DNA of 64,000 bases, from the NCBI GenBank assembly GCA_963693315.1, contig OY856187.1, forward strand, positions 378,795,306 to 378,859,305, given 5' to 3'. A program made the position numbers and the translations under genes. The notes beneath the pieces are model-generated. The model was not told the DNA's origin. It saw only the letters and a list, made by a program, of their open reading frames with translations, and ran no database searches. The DNA is from Diogma glabrata (taxonomy: Eukaryota; Arthropoda; Insecta; Diptera; Cylindrotomidae). Below are positions 11,138 through 22,499 of the stretch, piece after piece. The stretch's first letter is position 1, and every line of letters starts with the position of its first letter.

Positions 11138-13652
11138 CTACTGTTTTTAAACTGTTTATAATTAGTTTTTTAATAAAATTCAATTAAACATTAATCAAAA
11201 AGTATTTGATCAAATTTATTTAAAGAGAATTGCTTAGCCCGTAAAAAAATCATGTTTATTTTATAAAATAAAATGTTCTAGCTAAGATTAGAAAATTTTT
11301 GAAAAAAAAATTTTTTTTCGATAGAAATATATTTAAATTAATTTTACCATAGAACGAGAACTTTTCAACTGTTGTGCCCAATCATAAAAGCAAATGAATA
11401 ATTCTTTCATACACAAAAAAGAAATATTGATATTCGAATGTGTTATTTTTATTCAAACATAATCTTTAAAAGATGTAATCAATAATTACGAGATTCAAGA
11501 ACACATGCTAAATGTAACTAACATTTTGAACGAATGCCAAAGTGACGTAACGTCTGTTACAAAAATGTCTGCACTTGATGATTGAGTTATTAAAAATGTA
11601 TGACATTTTGTGCCATAGATAGACAACAGCAGACAAAAAAACACCTTTTAAAAAGTCGAAATGTTTCATTTTCTTATGACATTTAGCAAAATATAAAAAT
11701 CTCATAAAAAAAACGTTAATCTTTCGCATTTCACTAAAACAAAAGTACTCAAACCAATTTAAAGTTTATTTCCCAGATAAACAATTAAGATAAACGAGAT
11801 AAAAAAAAATTTTAAATACAACAGTTCGTTTGTTTAAGGAATAGTTTTTGTATTTAAATTATTTACTGTTTGTTGCAAACGTAAACGTTTACACTAATCA
11901 TATCGCACTATAACGCATCGTAAATATCATAATCGCTTCAGCTTTAGGATTTATTTTATTAATCTTAAGATTATAAAAACAAAAGGAAGAAATATTCACC
12001 GGTTTATGATCATAATTATAATTATAAAAAACAAAAAACAAAGCAAGTTTTCTAAACTTTATCTCTCCAATATGTGTATGTCATTATGTGGAAATAAAGA
12101 TATAACCAGATAATTTTATGTTGATTAAAATAATCAACTTGAAGTTATATAAGCCTCAAGAAAATTAAGATCGATCCACATGATTTCCAAATAAATAAAT
12201 AAAAACATTATATATACATCATATGTAAATGTTCCTTTTTTTGGCAATTTTTTCCCCTATGTTTCAGTATGTTAATCTCCACTATATCCATACAATTCCT
12301 TCTACTATAAAACAGTATCGTGATATTATATCACTTATCCATTGAAAATTACACAAATTTATACACATCTCGTGATGTACAGATAAGTTTTTGGCAAAGA
12401 AAATAACTAATTTACCAAAATTAAAGACAAATCATTTTTTTTTCATCTAGTTACATAACTGATTTTTATTTATATTAAAATAAAATTTCACTAACTTAAA
12501 TAGAAAAAAAAAAATATAAATAAATTATAAAAAAAAAGACAAGACACACACCTTTTTATATTAATTTTCTTATATTTTCTCTTTTCAATGTCTTTAAAGT
12601 TGGTAGCTATTGTCTTTTTTGGATATTTTTTTTTTATGTAAAAACTTTAAAACTTCTTTTTCTTTTAATATTATATCACTTAAACTATAATTTATTATAT
12701 TAATATTATCCAAATCATTTATTTATTTAGTTAACTTCTTTTCAAAATTTTGCATACAGTCTTTATAGTTTTATTTTTTTTTTTTTTGAATAGGTATCTA
12801 ACCTAAAACTTCTTTTTATTTTTAACTTTTAATCACGTTAGAATTTTAACCGTAAGAAAAATAATAAATAATCCATTTGAAACGATAAAAAAATAATAAA
12901 GATTGTTTATTTTAAAATCAATTTCTTTGATTGATAATTTTTTTTTTCGCGATATAGACAAAAATCTTACTGTTCACTTTACTCACTTTATAAAACTCAT
13001 TCGATCAAGTCAATAATGCACATATAACTGAGTTTGAGAGGCAATTTCTGCACGGTTTTAAATGGTTCCCCCTCTTTTTACAAACAAAAAAAAAATACAT
13101 TCACAAACACATTTGTTAATCAAAAAACGATTTAAATTCCAACCAATGTTATTGAATGTGTTGGTAAAAGCTGGAAACGATACGATACACAAATTTAAAA
13201 CACGAAGTTATCCAGTTTTCAAACAAATGCGATCGGTATACGAGGATGTAGGTTATTGACTTTGAATTGTTTAGTGTTATCCAAATGTTTGTGAAACTTA
13301 AGATATTCTTTTGAAGTTGAGGTATAGAGTTATTATATTTGGCAAAGAATTGAGGTATATTACCCATTATAATTACTACCTGTACACTAATTTGGGCGAA
13401 AGGTTGGTAGATAATAGTGAAATCATCGTTCCTTAGTTTTCTTGAGAGCAATCTTTTGTTCAAACTCCTACCTACCTAACCCTAAGATGTTATTAGTAAT
13501 GCAACTAGTATAGAGTTTACAAAACACGTCGTTCGGATATCAGATCCCAATATTTTAATCGGAATTTTAAACATGTTGTTTTTCTTAATTAATATTTTTA
13601 AAAGACATCGACATCGTGAGTCCTTTTCATTTTAACCATACAGTATATGTGG
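11138..13652. other. AT-rich stretch with no recognisable gene
   Basis: Short open frames on both strands have no domain similarity and biased, low-complexity composition. A small palindrome AACGTAAACGTTTAC lies near 11880. I see no TE ends or RNA genes. Confidence 0.5.
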
Positions 13653-13786
13653 ATCTATAACTGGCATGTCAAACTTATTTCGGTATACGGGCCAAATTTT
13701 TCGAAAATTATATTTTCCAAAGCCTTATGCGGGTCACATGTTATTGGTTTTATTTTTTTTTTTTGCCTGAGGTGGTTACCTATGAC

Positions 13787-14923
13787 TAGTGTTCCTGTTT
13801 TCTCGACTTTTAAATTTCTCGAGAAAGAAAACTAGAAATACATATTTCTCGAGAAATCTCGAGATCTCGAGAAATATATTTTATTAGAATTCTTTGTTTA
13901 TAACGTCAAATTGAAAACCAATGTATCTTTACACTTATTTTTTAACTATGCATATTAAATGAAACAATTTTTTTAATTGTAAATAATAAATTTAATAATT
14001 CCGAACAACTTCCATTTACAGGGATTAAGCCCAAATTATCCGATTCAGTGATATTACAATATATTTGAAGATCCATAAATCTTTTGTTGTTGACGTCAGT
14101 CCATTCATCTATGGATATACTATACTTTTTGTTACTGTTTTTAATAAATTAATTTTATTTAGCAACTAAAGCTTTTAGTTTCGAAAAATTTAATGATTAG
14201 TTCTTTTACATTTGAAGGATTTTTCGGAAAATTGTTTGTCGAATAAAGCTGTTTTTTGTAATTCTGTGGAAAGAAAACCCATCAACAGCCACTAATTGAG
14301 CAATTGCTTCACTCATCGACGGACACTGCCTTGACATGAATTTATCGATATTTTGCATATCACTGTTGATTTGCATATCACTGAATACTTCTTCCACCTG
14401 TGTCCGACTATGGCTGTTTTCTTTTCAAAGAATGTATGGCATTGAAATGTCGATGAAGACCAATAGTTGCAGATCCTTACATAATATCGTTTTACCACAA
14501 ATATTGCAGTTTTAATGAATCCTTATTGTTTTTGGTAAAATGTTTCCAAACATCATCGTATTGATTTGGGTTGAAATTTAATGAAAATGGTTAAATTTTT
14601 TAAAACAATTTTACTTACTATATATATATGTTGTTTCTTGAAATTTTTTTGTTTCTGATTGTTTTGCATTTCATACAAAATGTCAAACTATTTAAAATGC
14701 AATGGTGCATAAATCTACCTTACTGTAATTTTAGTTCTCTTTTGTTCCGAAAAGCGCAAACATTTATATTTTTGATTGTTTTTAGTAAATTCGACGTTTA
14801 ATTTTTTAAATAAAGGAAACATATTTTTCTCGAGAAAAATAAAAATTTTCTCGAGAAATGGAGATTAGATTTTTGTTTTGTTTGGAGAAATTCTCGAGAA
14901 ATATTTCTGGAGAAGAAACACTA
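13787..14923 (-). mobile_element. Inner hAT element with TAGTGTT ends (1137 bp)
   Basis: The ends TAGTGTTCCTGTTTTCTC (13787) and GGAGAAGAAACACTA (to 14923) are inverted and followed inward by many CTCGAGAAA motifs. A perfect 8-bp target duplication CCTATGAC flanks it (13779-13786 and 14924-14931). The outer hAT sequence resumes directly after it. It contains a minus-strand fragment of a BED-finger transposase N-terminus but no catalytic core, so it is non-autonomous. Confidence 0.93.
14190..14585 (-). pseudogene. hAT transposase N-terminal fragment (BED finger region)
   Basis: Read in three frames, the minus strand gives NQYDDVWKHFTKNNKD, then CNICGKTI and GLHRHFNAIHSLKRKQ. These are the aromatic start, Cys pair and His pair of a BED zinc finger. 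Next comes IDKFMSRQ and then AIAQLVAVDGFSFHRITKNS with FIRQ, the conserved linker region after BED in hAT proteins. Frameshifts and stops separate these pieces, and the DDE and hATC domains are absent. It is a relic of the gene carried by the 13787-14923 element. Confidence 0.85.
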
Positions 14924-15029
14924 CCTATGACCAAGTGCTTGGCTTTAATAAAAATTTTAAATTTGTTAGAGAAAACAAAACAAAAATGTTTATATAGAAA
15001 TTTATTAGTTCTTAAAAATATATATTAAT

Positions 15030-15165
15030 TTAGTTTTCTTTTTTGCTAAATCAAAATTTGGTATTAGATTTTGGCTTAATGCAATTTTTAATATCGATTC
15101 TAAATGTTCCTCAGTCAATCTGGCTCGTTTTGCAGTTTTATTCATCTTCATTTCTGCAAAAATGT
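15030..15165 (-). pseudogene. C-terminal end of outer hAT transposase (3' fragment)
   Basis: The minus strand encodes AKRARLTEEHLESILKIALS then NLIPNFDLAKK. This matches the KYRSRLTDEHL...ALRIATS end of ZBED/GTF2IRD2-like hAT transposases (family knowledge). The upstream part of the same gene is found at 17427-17583, separated by the 15174-17418 insertion. Frameshifts are present at the junction. Confidence 0.75.
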
Positions 15166-15366
15166 GTTACATACAGGGTTTCGAACCCAAACCGAACACG
15201 AACCCTGAACCCGCTCCGGAGCAAGATTTTTTTTAAATTATGTGAACCCGAACCCGAACCCGAACCCAATCAAAAACGCGGTTCAGGTTCAATTTTTAAT
15301 ATAGGAAATTTAGGAAGTTTGCGTACGAAATTTCAATTTTCGCAAATTTTTTTTTGTTTTATAATA

Positions 15367-15826
15367 ATTTACATTTAGAACCTGAAACGGAATCATAAAC
15401 AACTGGAGAGCCTACGAATGAAAATGCTAACGACACAAATTTAATATCTAGGTCCGATGATGATGATGGAGCGGACATGCTAGAAGAGCTGCTGAAGAGC
15501 AAGGAAAAGAATTTGTCATCAATATATGTCAACAAGGAATCCACACTTGTTGTTGCAATAAAAAATCCAATTTGAAATTTATGACACCAATCCCAGAATT
15601 TCTAAAGAAAAACAAATTTAGAATTCTGGGAACAAAATAAAATTGATACACCCTTATTGTTTGAAGCTGCTCAGGTTATATTAGCTGTCCCGACAACTCA
15701 AGTCAGTGTTGACAGAGCTTTTTCTGCACTTAAATTTATTTTAGCTCCACAAAGAGTGCATCTCTCTGTTGAGTCATTAAGAAATATTCTATTTGTACGT
15801 TTGAATGAAATTTTTTTTCCAAAATA
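15367..15826 (+). pseudogene. hAT transposase C-terminal fragment (hATC domain)
   Basis: The plus strand gives an acidic linker (SDDDDGADMLEELLKSKEKN) and then a clear hATC dimerisation domain: LLFEAAQVILAVPTTQ, VSVDRAFSALKFIL and QRVHLSVESLRNILFVRLNE before a stop near 15825. The position that is normally the catalytic Glu (xSVER) is Asp here (15711-15713). Frameshifts occur between the linker and the domain, and the BED and DDE parts are missing. A Tigger-like element inserted just after the stop codon. Confidence 0.85.
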
Positions 15827-15832
15827 AATATA

Positions 15833-17230
15833 CAGTAATCCCTCCGACTGCGCGGTAGTTCCGTTCCTGAAAAACAGCGCGCAATACAAAACCGTCCAAT
15901 GTGAACCCTATTTTGTATGAAAATGGAGGGTTCGGTTCCAAATTTTGAAAAAAATTCAAAAAAAAATAATTTAAAGCTATAATTAAACAAAAATGAATAT
16001 ATACAGCCTGAAAAACATGTATTACTTCCACAACACTTAAAAAGAAAACACTTCATAAGTTAACAGATAAATTAACATAAATGACATTTCAAAAAACAAC
16101 CGAAATTTAAAAAAATAATATGAATTTGTTTAGAATATTCTACCTTTGTTGGCTTGAAATTGAATTTGATCTATATTGAATGTTCCAGCCACACAGTTAA
16201 AAATAAACTGAATTTCTAATGCAAATTAGAAACATATATGGGTCATTCTTTTACAAACCAAACACATTTTTGATTTTGCTGAAATTTTTTTAGGGCTTTT
16301 ATATAGGAAAATTCCCAAATTCCCATTTCGCAAGAAAAAAACGATATACGTGCTCGAGAATTTTTTTTTTCGAAAATAGAGCGGTTGTAAATTTCGAGGA
16401 TTTCGTGATTTTTGGCTGAAAGACTTATTTTCAAAGATTCATAACTTCGGTTCTGGTAATGATAGAAATTCTTTTCTGTGTTATTTTAAAGCTAAAAGAT
16501 GAACTTTAAAAAAAATTCTTATCTACAAAAATTATTAAAAAATTCCTATGTGTAAACAGTTTAGCAATAAGTCAGACACTTTCTCTCTGACACCTGCAAT
16601 TTTGCTCTCTCGTGTACGAGTATAGAATTAGAAATAAATTAATTTATCGAGTACGGAAAGACAAAAAATTCCATAAATTTTGTTGTCCCGCGCTGGATAA
16701 ATTAATTTATTTCTAACAGTAGAACTAATTTCTCCATTGAACGTAGAATACGATAGTTATATCAAATACTCTTGATTTTTGTATAGGGCAATCACTAAAA
16801 ATCCATTTTAACATTTTAATTCGCTAAAAATTCCATCTCTTAACTTTAAAATAAAATAAAACAAAAGCTTCTATCATTAATAGAAGCGAAGTTATGAATT
16901 CGCTTCTATTTTCCAAACAAAAAATCCCCGAACACGTTTATTTTTTTCGATATCATACCCGTAAAAAATTTTTTAAGCCAAATCACAAATGCGTCGGTCA
17001 GATTTTGTTCAAATCTGTTCGGTTTGTAAAAGAATGACCCATTATGGCAAATGTAATTTATTTTTTCATTTTAATTGATTGTACGAAATTCACCTACATA
17101 TTCTAAAAAAAATTTTTAAATGTCGCGCAGTGTGAAATTTTAATCGCGCAGTGCAAAAATTAGTATTGAAAACTCATCACGCGCTGTGGAAATCGCGCAG
17201 TTAAAACCCGCGCAGTCGGAGGGATTACTG
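15833..17230. mobile_element. Tigger/pogo-like non-autonomous element
   Basis: Near-perfect terminal repeats CAGTAATCCCTCCGACTGCG (15833) and CGCAGTCGGAGGGATTACTG (to 17230) are flanked by TA on both sides (15831-15832 and 17231-17232). The CAGTAATCCCTC end and TA target fit the pogo/Tigger group of Tc1/mariner. Without its own insert it is about 590 bp with no transposase, so it is a MITE. GCGCGCA/TGCGCG-type motifs recur near both ends. Confidence 0.88.
16238..17042. mobile_element. Innermost MITE with long imperfect inverted arms
   Basis: The ends ATGGGTCATTCTTTTACAAA and its reverse complement (16238 and to 17042) match over at least 22 bp and are flanked by TAT on both sides. Arm similarity continues inward for about 250 bp, with shared TTCATAACTTCG, AATGATAGAA and TTATTTTAAAG blocks. 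The centre holds a second palindrome TAGAAATAAATTAATTTATC / GATAAATTAATTTATTTCTA. It has no coding capacity. The superfamily is unclear; a 3-bp flank would suit PIF/Harbinger, but TAT is weak evidence. Confidence 0.75.
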
Positions 17231-17426
17231 TATATGTTACATAAATACGGTATGTAATGTAACATAAAAAAATAATGAATTCATAAAAATAATTCGAAAA
17301 AAATTGTTTTATTTGTAACCCGAACCAAACCCGAACCGAACCTGAACCCACTAAGTTTTAATATATAACCCGAACCTGAACCTGAACCTGCACCCAGGTT
17401 TCTAGGTTCGAAACACTGGTTACATA

Positions 17427-17583
17427 TATACCTGCTATTAAACATGGATAATATGCTTATAACAAAATGTCGAGTTGTTGGACGGCCTGCAGATAAATAA
17501 TCGTAAAACTCTGGAATACCAATGTCCTTATATTTTTGGTTTAATAGCGTGTTGCATCGTAGTTCTATAAAAACTCCTAGCAA
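17427..17583 (-). pseudogene. Outer hAT transposase, upstream fragment split by insertion
   Basis: The minus strand encodes NQKYKDIGIPEFYDYLSAG then FVISILSMFNSRYICN. It corresponds to the FYxYL...AxxxLSLFGSTYxCE segment just before the hATC catalytic Glu in ZBED-type hAT proteins. Translation stops matching exactly at the target duplication GTTACATA, and the downstream protein resumes at 15165. The Glu position itself falls in the damaged junction. Confidence 0.72.
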
Positions 17584-17605
17584 AAATTGATAAGGTTCAA
17601 ATATG

Positions 17606-17761
17606 GCCCTGATAAGGTTTGCCCTAGTTTGATAGGGCCGTGATCATGAGTGTAACGCTTTTTTCCAATCAGATTGGTATAGTCGGATCATGGCCTAATC
17701 AAGTTCGCCGTATAAAACTAAATAGGGCAAACCCTAATAAGGCATTTTATATCAGGCCCTA
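17606..17761. repeat. Inverted repeat with GGGCAAACC arms
   Basis: GATAAGGTTTGCCCTAGTTT near 17611 is mirrored by AAACTAAATAGGGCAAACCC near 17727, and GGCCCTGAT recurs inverted as ATCAGGCCC at the outer ends. This suggests a small foldback or MITE within the outer hAT. No target duplication was recognised. Confidence 0.5.
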
Positions 17762-18309
17762 ATCAGACTGTCCAACCAGGAGTGAAATACGAAAAACCAC
17801 ATCAGGGACGGATATATTCAAAAAAGCATAACCCTATAAAGGTTTTCTAATTCTGGTCCGGAACAGATACAAAAGTTTTCAGACTGGAGAGGCACCTCCC
17901 GAAGTATAAAATATATGGTAAACATTAAATGAAATCGGCGAGGACCCAGGGACTATAATCTTTAATTTAGAAAATAAATTAGGATTTCGTCTAACGGCTG
18001 TCTTAATCTTAATCTAGCAATTATAGCTTTCTCTAGCAATTATAAGTACATTTTGTATTATGAGATTATTTATTATGAATTCATTTTTTTTATGCTTTTT
18101 TGAATTTTTTAATTAAAACACTGTAAGTGTAGAATAGTGTTGAGAGCCAGAACAATTTATGCAGCGGGCTACAAGTGGTCCGCGGACCGCGAGTTTGTCA
18201 TCCCTGATCTATAACATATATATAACATATGTATTTCTCTCTTTCTCTCTGTCTGACTTTTACATCCCAAGGAGAGATTTTGCAATCAGCTTTCATTCCC
18301 TTTATTCCA

Positions 18310-19800
18310 TAACTAGTTGATTTCAGGTACGACATCCTACATCACGAAGGTTTTGGGTGATGTCATCACACCACCAACATGGTCTGGGTTTGAACAATAC
18401 CAGCTGGTTTTTATCGGGACCCTTTTTTATTATTATATGCAATGGAGTCCTTTCAACATGACCAAAATATCTAATCTGGTTGGATTTAATGAAACCGACT
18501 AGTGCTGATGTTGTACTCTCAACATTTTTCCATCATCATCCTCGAGGTAAAACATTGATCTGTGGTTGAACAGTTGAGACAAAAGCCACACTCACCGATG
18601 ATATAAGGATGAGCCGAGCAAGATACGATAATTCGCACCTTTCTTGTAGTTTTTCTTGTTCCAAGATCTTGAGCCCTGCAAAAATCAGCTCGTTTATAGA
18701 TGAGACAAGAGCTGTTCTTCATTTTTAAATAGTTCTGCAAGAATTTTATCGATATCTGGTGATTTGCCATTTGGAAGCTGCACTTGTTCTATTATTTGGT
18801 AAGGGACAAAAATCTCCTCTCTTTATAGAGTAATTACACAAATGGGATAAACTTTATTCACCCTATTAAATAGGTCTTGAAAGTGAGATCGCCATACTGC
18901 CAGCACATCACGTTCATTTGTTGTAAGTTCGTTGTTTCCATTTTTGATGGCTGTGAAACTTGGGTGGAAATATTTTGTCGGGTTCTGCCATTGGCTAAGG
19001 GAGCTTTTATATTTTTATCAGTCGGATGTTTGTTGATATTTTCATAGTTTTGCCGAGGCTTTTCTGGCGCATAGATAATCAGTTTGGGCGCTAGGGATGT
19101 TCCTCATTAACCATTTGCCTAACAGTTTTTGTTTATTTAAACGCTTTGCTGGCTATCGTCGTAAAACCATTCGTTGCGTGATTTCAGTGGTTGATTTACC
19201 TTTGAAGATTGGGATCTGGATATAATGGTTGATTGAAGCGTTTGTCATTCTTCTTGATTGTTTAATTTCATCTCAGACGGGATGTCATGTTCTTCTATGA
19301 TTTGCGTCACTATTTCCTGATATTTATTCGGCGTTTCCGGATGTTTAAATGCGTCGACATTTCAGCTCACGCTCTGTATGCTTGTCTATTAAATATAGAT
19401 GACAACTGACAATTCTACTTTAAGAGATGACAAGCATAGGATTGGTGTTCATATCAGCACTTCTGAATGATCGAATGTCAGTTACACTTTTAGATAGTCT
19501 CATAGAGATCATGACACGATCGATTTAATTTTCAGTTCTGCACTTTTACCTCTTCTGCACTTCTACCTCTCCAGTTTAAATAATGCCACACTATAGAAGA
19601 AGTCAAACTTTTCTAGAAACAATTTTTCATTAACAGCAAACAGGAACTAGGAATTGGGTTTAGGGAGTCTTTGTTTTAATTCTCATTCAAGGCCACGAGG
19701 TCTAATGCAATCCAAGTCGAGATAGGTTTTATGACGTTCTTGAGGTGTAGGCTCATAAGCATTACAAAAGGTAGTCCACTATAGAAAATTATGATAGACA
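18310..19800 (-). pseudogene. RTE-like LINE ORF relic (endonuclease tail, pre-RT, RT, C-terminus)
   Basis: Minus-strand pieces appear in LINE order. Near 19480-19425: the end of an APE endonuclease (VTDIRSFRSADMNTNP). Near 19200-18840: pre-RT segments (NEWFYDDSQQ-like; SFTAIKNGNNELTTNERDVL; AVWRSHFQDLF). Near 18785-18720: RT start QLPNGKSPDIDKILAELFKN. Near 18600-18520: GECGF...STTDQ, matching the GFRPxRSTTDQ motif. At 18490-18330: the C-terminal FGHVER...DDITQNLRDVG region. These features fit RTE-clade proteins. The catalytic YADD region is missing between STTDQ and FGHVER, and stops and frameshifts are frequent. It is a dead, internally deleted copy. Confidence 0.85.
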
Positions 19801-20690
19801 TAGATTCTTACTAGGGTTGCCTAGTACTTTTAGAACGTCAAATATTGACAAAATACTTCACTTCTTAGTTTGAAATTTAACCAAACACAAAAAACGAATT
19901 TTTGACGTCATATATAAACAAAAACAAAATAGGTCTAGTAGAAATTTTAGTTTTAGATTTTATGAAATGTATATATTTCAGAAAACTAAAATTTGAATAA
20001 ATTTAGGAAACAGCTTAGATTTTTGTAAGAAGCTACGCTATTATAATTAGTCGAGTCGTTTTTCTACTCGAAAGGATCTCATAAATGAAAAACTCTTCTT
20101 CCACGATTTCAGGTTGAACTCGTATCCAAACTCAGTAGTACCACTAATGGAAATGCATTTATGGCATTAATAGGCACATTCTATTGAAGATCAAATTTAA
20201 TCAAATCTACTTTTATCTACCCTTCCTCAAACAAATTGTGTTTATTTTTTGTTATTTTCATGTTTTTGTCGTGCCTTTGGTGATCTAAGCTGATTTAAGC
20301 AACTAATTTGTTTCAAAGAAACTTATTCGGTATTACCAAACATAAACTGAGAAGTGTATTGAGAAAAACTCATGCTTAATTAATAAATAAACTCAATTTA
20401 TAAATATAATCAAAATTATTTTAAAATCTATTCAACTTTCAGTCTAGTAAATTCTAATTCAAAGAAATATTATATTTTTGCAAAATTAAATAAATTAGTA
20501 CACGTATTTTTGGAAATTTTTGGGACGTATTTTTATGTTGATTGAATTTTCTACAACAAGTGTAGTGCCATTGCTCACCAAAATGATAACTTTGCTGTCG
20601 TATTATTACAGTCCTCACTACGCTCTTGCTAATTTCAACCATAAAATTTTCATTTCATCACATTATCATTTCAGGTAGTTTGTTTGCACT
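19800..20690. other. No gene recognised
   Basis: AT-rich sequence between two LINE relics, with short frames only. Parts may be unrecognisable LINE sequence. Confidence 0.45.
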
Positions 20691-20699
20691 TTGCTCGAC

Positions 20700-21885
20700 T
20701 TTAATTGTTTGTAATAACCTAGACATACATAATTGCAAAACTCTCATAAACTTAGTAATAACAATCTAAAAAATCAGTGCATCAGAAGAAAGTCGTTATT
20801 GCTTTTTTCTTGATCTTCGTGAAGCTTTTGAGACTATAAATAGACTAATTCTCCTATTAAAACTTAATAATCGTTGTGGATAAAGAATAGAGTTGGTTTA
20901 TCTCTATCTAACTCAAAAATACCAAAACACGAAGAAAAACAACATCACATCAAATGTTGTCGTTCCTTTTGGTGTTCCTTAGGGAAAAATTTTGGGAATC
21001 ATATTGTTTCCCATATAAATAAATTATATCAAGGAAGCGATATCCTTGTGCGCAGGGGATTCGGTTGAGAAATGCTTGTTTAAAATTAAGGCAAATTTGA
21101 CCAATATTGATAAGTGGTTTAAGATGAACAGAATGAAAATTTAAATAAAACTAAATGTATGGGTATTAATAGTAGAATTAGAAAAAATGCAAAGTAACCA
21201 AACAACTGAAGTAGTATCAAAGATTAAATATTTAGGAGTAATATTAAGCTGTTTCAAATAAAATCATGATATCATGACCAAAACAATTGCGAAAAAGTTA
21301 TTTCTTAAGTGGAATTAGATAAACAATTTCGAAAGAAACAGTTACAAAAATATTTAACACAGAAATAAAGCCTCACTTTGAATATTGCTCCTCTGTGATA
21401 TTTCTTTGTAACGGTGAAATATTTGATAAACTACAAAAACTATAGATTAAAACAACTTAGTTCGTTCTGGATGTTAACAGGTTTTCAAAAGTTAGGTTGG
21501 CTAAACATAAAACAACGCACTTTCTACTCGATCAATGCTAAGGTTCTTATTTTAGTATTTAAAATGAAAAATAATTAAATGAATAATAATGCCAGATGTA
21601 ATTATGGCAAATCTGACTTTTATTGATTACCTCTTAGGTTCAATCTTTATCGAAATATGTTCAATTTCAATTTCAATTTATGCAGAAGTTCTCTCAAAAG
21701 CCAAATCTAAAAAATATTCAAGAAAAGTAGTTCAAACTCTCAAACAGTGTTTTTTAATTTGGCTAATAACTCACTATGGTGTCAGAAAAATTTGCACACT
21801 CTGGAGGTGCAATAATTTTATAAAACAAAATTGGGACGCCATTCCCACATATATTAAGCCATTTTACTCAAATATAACATGCCAG
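20700..21885 (+). pseudogene. LINE reverse transcriptase relic
   Basis: Plus-strand fragments in several frames give FLDLREAFETINRLILL (RT domain 2), NVVVPFGVP and ILGIILFPI (GVPQGSILGPILFLIY), a degenerate catalytic site CAGD instead of YADD at 21049-21060, and DKWFKMNRM. Then come KIKYLGVILS and the thumb/C-terminal region EIKPHFEYCSSVIF. Many stops are present and the two catalytic Asp residues are not both kept, so it is inactive. The clade was not determined (Jockey/CR1-like). The relic fades out near the stop at 21885. Confidence 0.8.
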
Positions 21886-21949
21886 TAATTTTTTTTTCAA
21901 AACAACATGTGTTCGGAACATCAGACAGCTTCTTAAAATTTAAACCCGA

Positions 21950-22490
21950 TTTTACAACGGATGGCATATGTGAGCACAGTTGGCATATGTGAGTGATTAA
22001 CTGTGCTACACATCTTCAAGTAACATGTGCATTTTAGAGATTTCAACATAAAAACAAAGTCAACGAACACATTGCACCGAGTTGATTGAAGATGATGTCA
22101 GTGGATGATGTTATACTAGAGAACGTAAACCCTGTCAGTACATCATAACTTACATTTCTGTAAAACCACTCGGTGAATAGCTTAAAAATCATGAACCCTA
22201 TGAAAGTCGGCCGTGGAAAAACGGAAAGTCGTTCACAATCTAAATCATTTATCACCAATGTTCCAATTCAAATCATTATCACTGATTTCAAAACTGATAG
22301 AGTTCTTCTTTTTTCCACATTCATTCAGTGTCTTAGGTTTGTGAAGAGATACACCATTCCGTCTGCTCATTTTACAATTAAAAATGTAAAAAAGTGAATT
22401 CGGACTTTAGTAGAGAGATCAAGCTACTGTACAGTGCACATTAGCCTGAGTCTTACGCACTTTTATGCCATCCGTTACAGTAAATTACTG
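21950..22490. repeat. Weak inverted repeat pair (AACGGATGGCATA)
   Basis: AACGGATGGCATATGTG near 21957 is mirrored by TTTATGCCATCCGTT near 22466, about 500 bp apart, with only patchy similarity inward. It could be the ends of a degraded element. No target duplication was identified. Confidence 0.3.
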
Positions 22491-22499
22491 TTAGGCGTA

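Larger units (their letters stand above)
15174..17418 (+). mobile_element. Inner hAT element with CAGGGTTTCGAACC ends
   Basis: The ends CAGGGTTTCGAACC (15174) and GGTTCGAAACACTG (to 17418) are inverted, and both ends carry repeated CCCGAAC hexamer-like motifs inside. A perfect 8-bp target duplication GTTACATA flanks it (15166-15173 and 17419-17426). It landed within the transposase gene of the outer hAT. Subtracting the Tigger-like insert, it is about 845 bp and holds only a C-terminal transposase fragment. Confidence 0.94.
13661..18206 (-). mobile_element. Outer hAT element of a nested cluster
   Basis: The left end CTGGCATGTCAAACT (13661) and right end AGTTTGTCATCCCTG (to 18206) are imperfect inverted repeats, flanked by a perfect 8-bp target duplication ATCTATAA (13653-13660 and 18207-18214). 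Two other hAT elements inserted in it (13787-14923 and 15174-17418). Without them the element is about 1.15 kb, so it was an internally deleted, non-autonomous copy. It keeps minus-strand remnants of a ZBED/GTF2IRD2-type transposase C-terminus on both sides of the second insert, in the order expected if that insert split one gene. Confidence 0.88.

Noticed and set aside
13062..13463. Overlapping open frames on both strands near 13.2 kb
   Set aside because: No domain, no codon bias or context; overlapping antisense frames of this length are expected in this composition.
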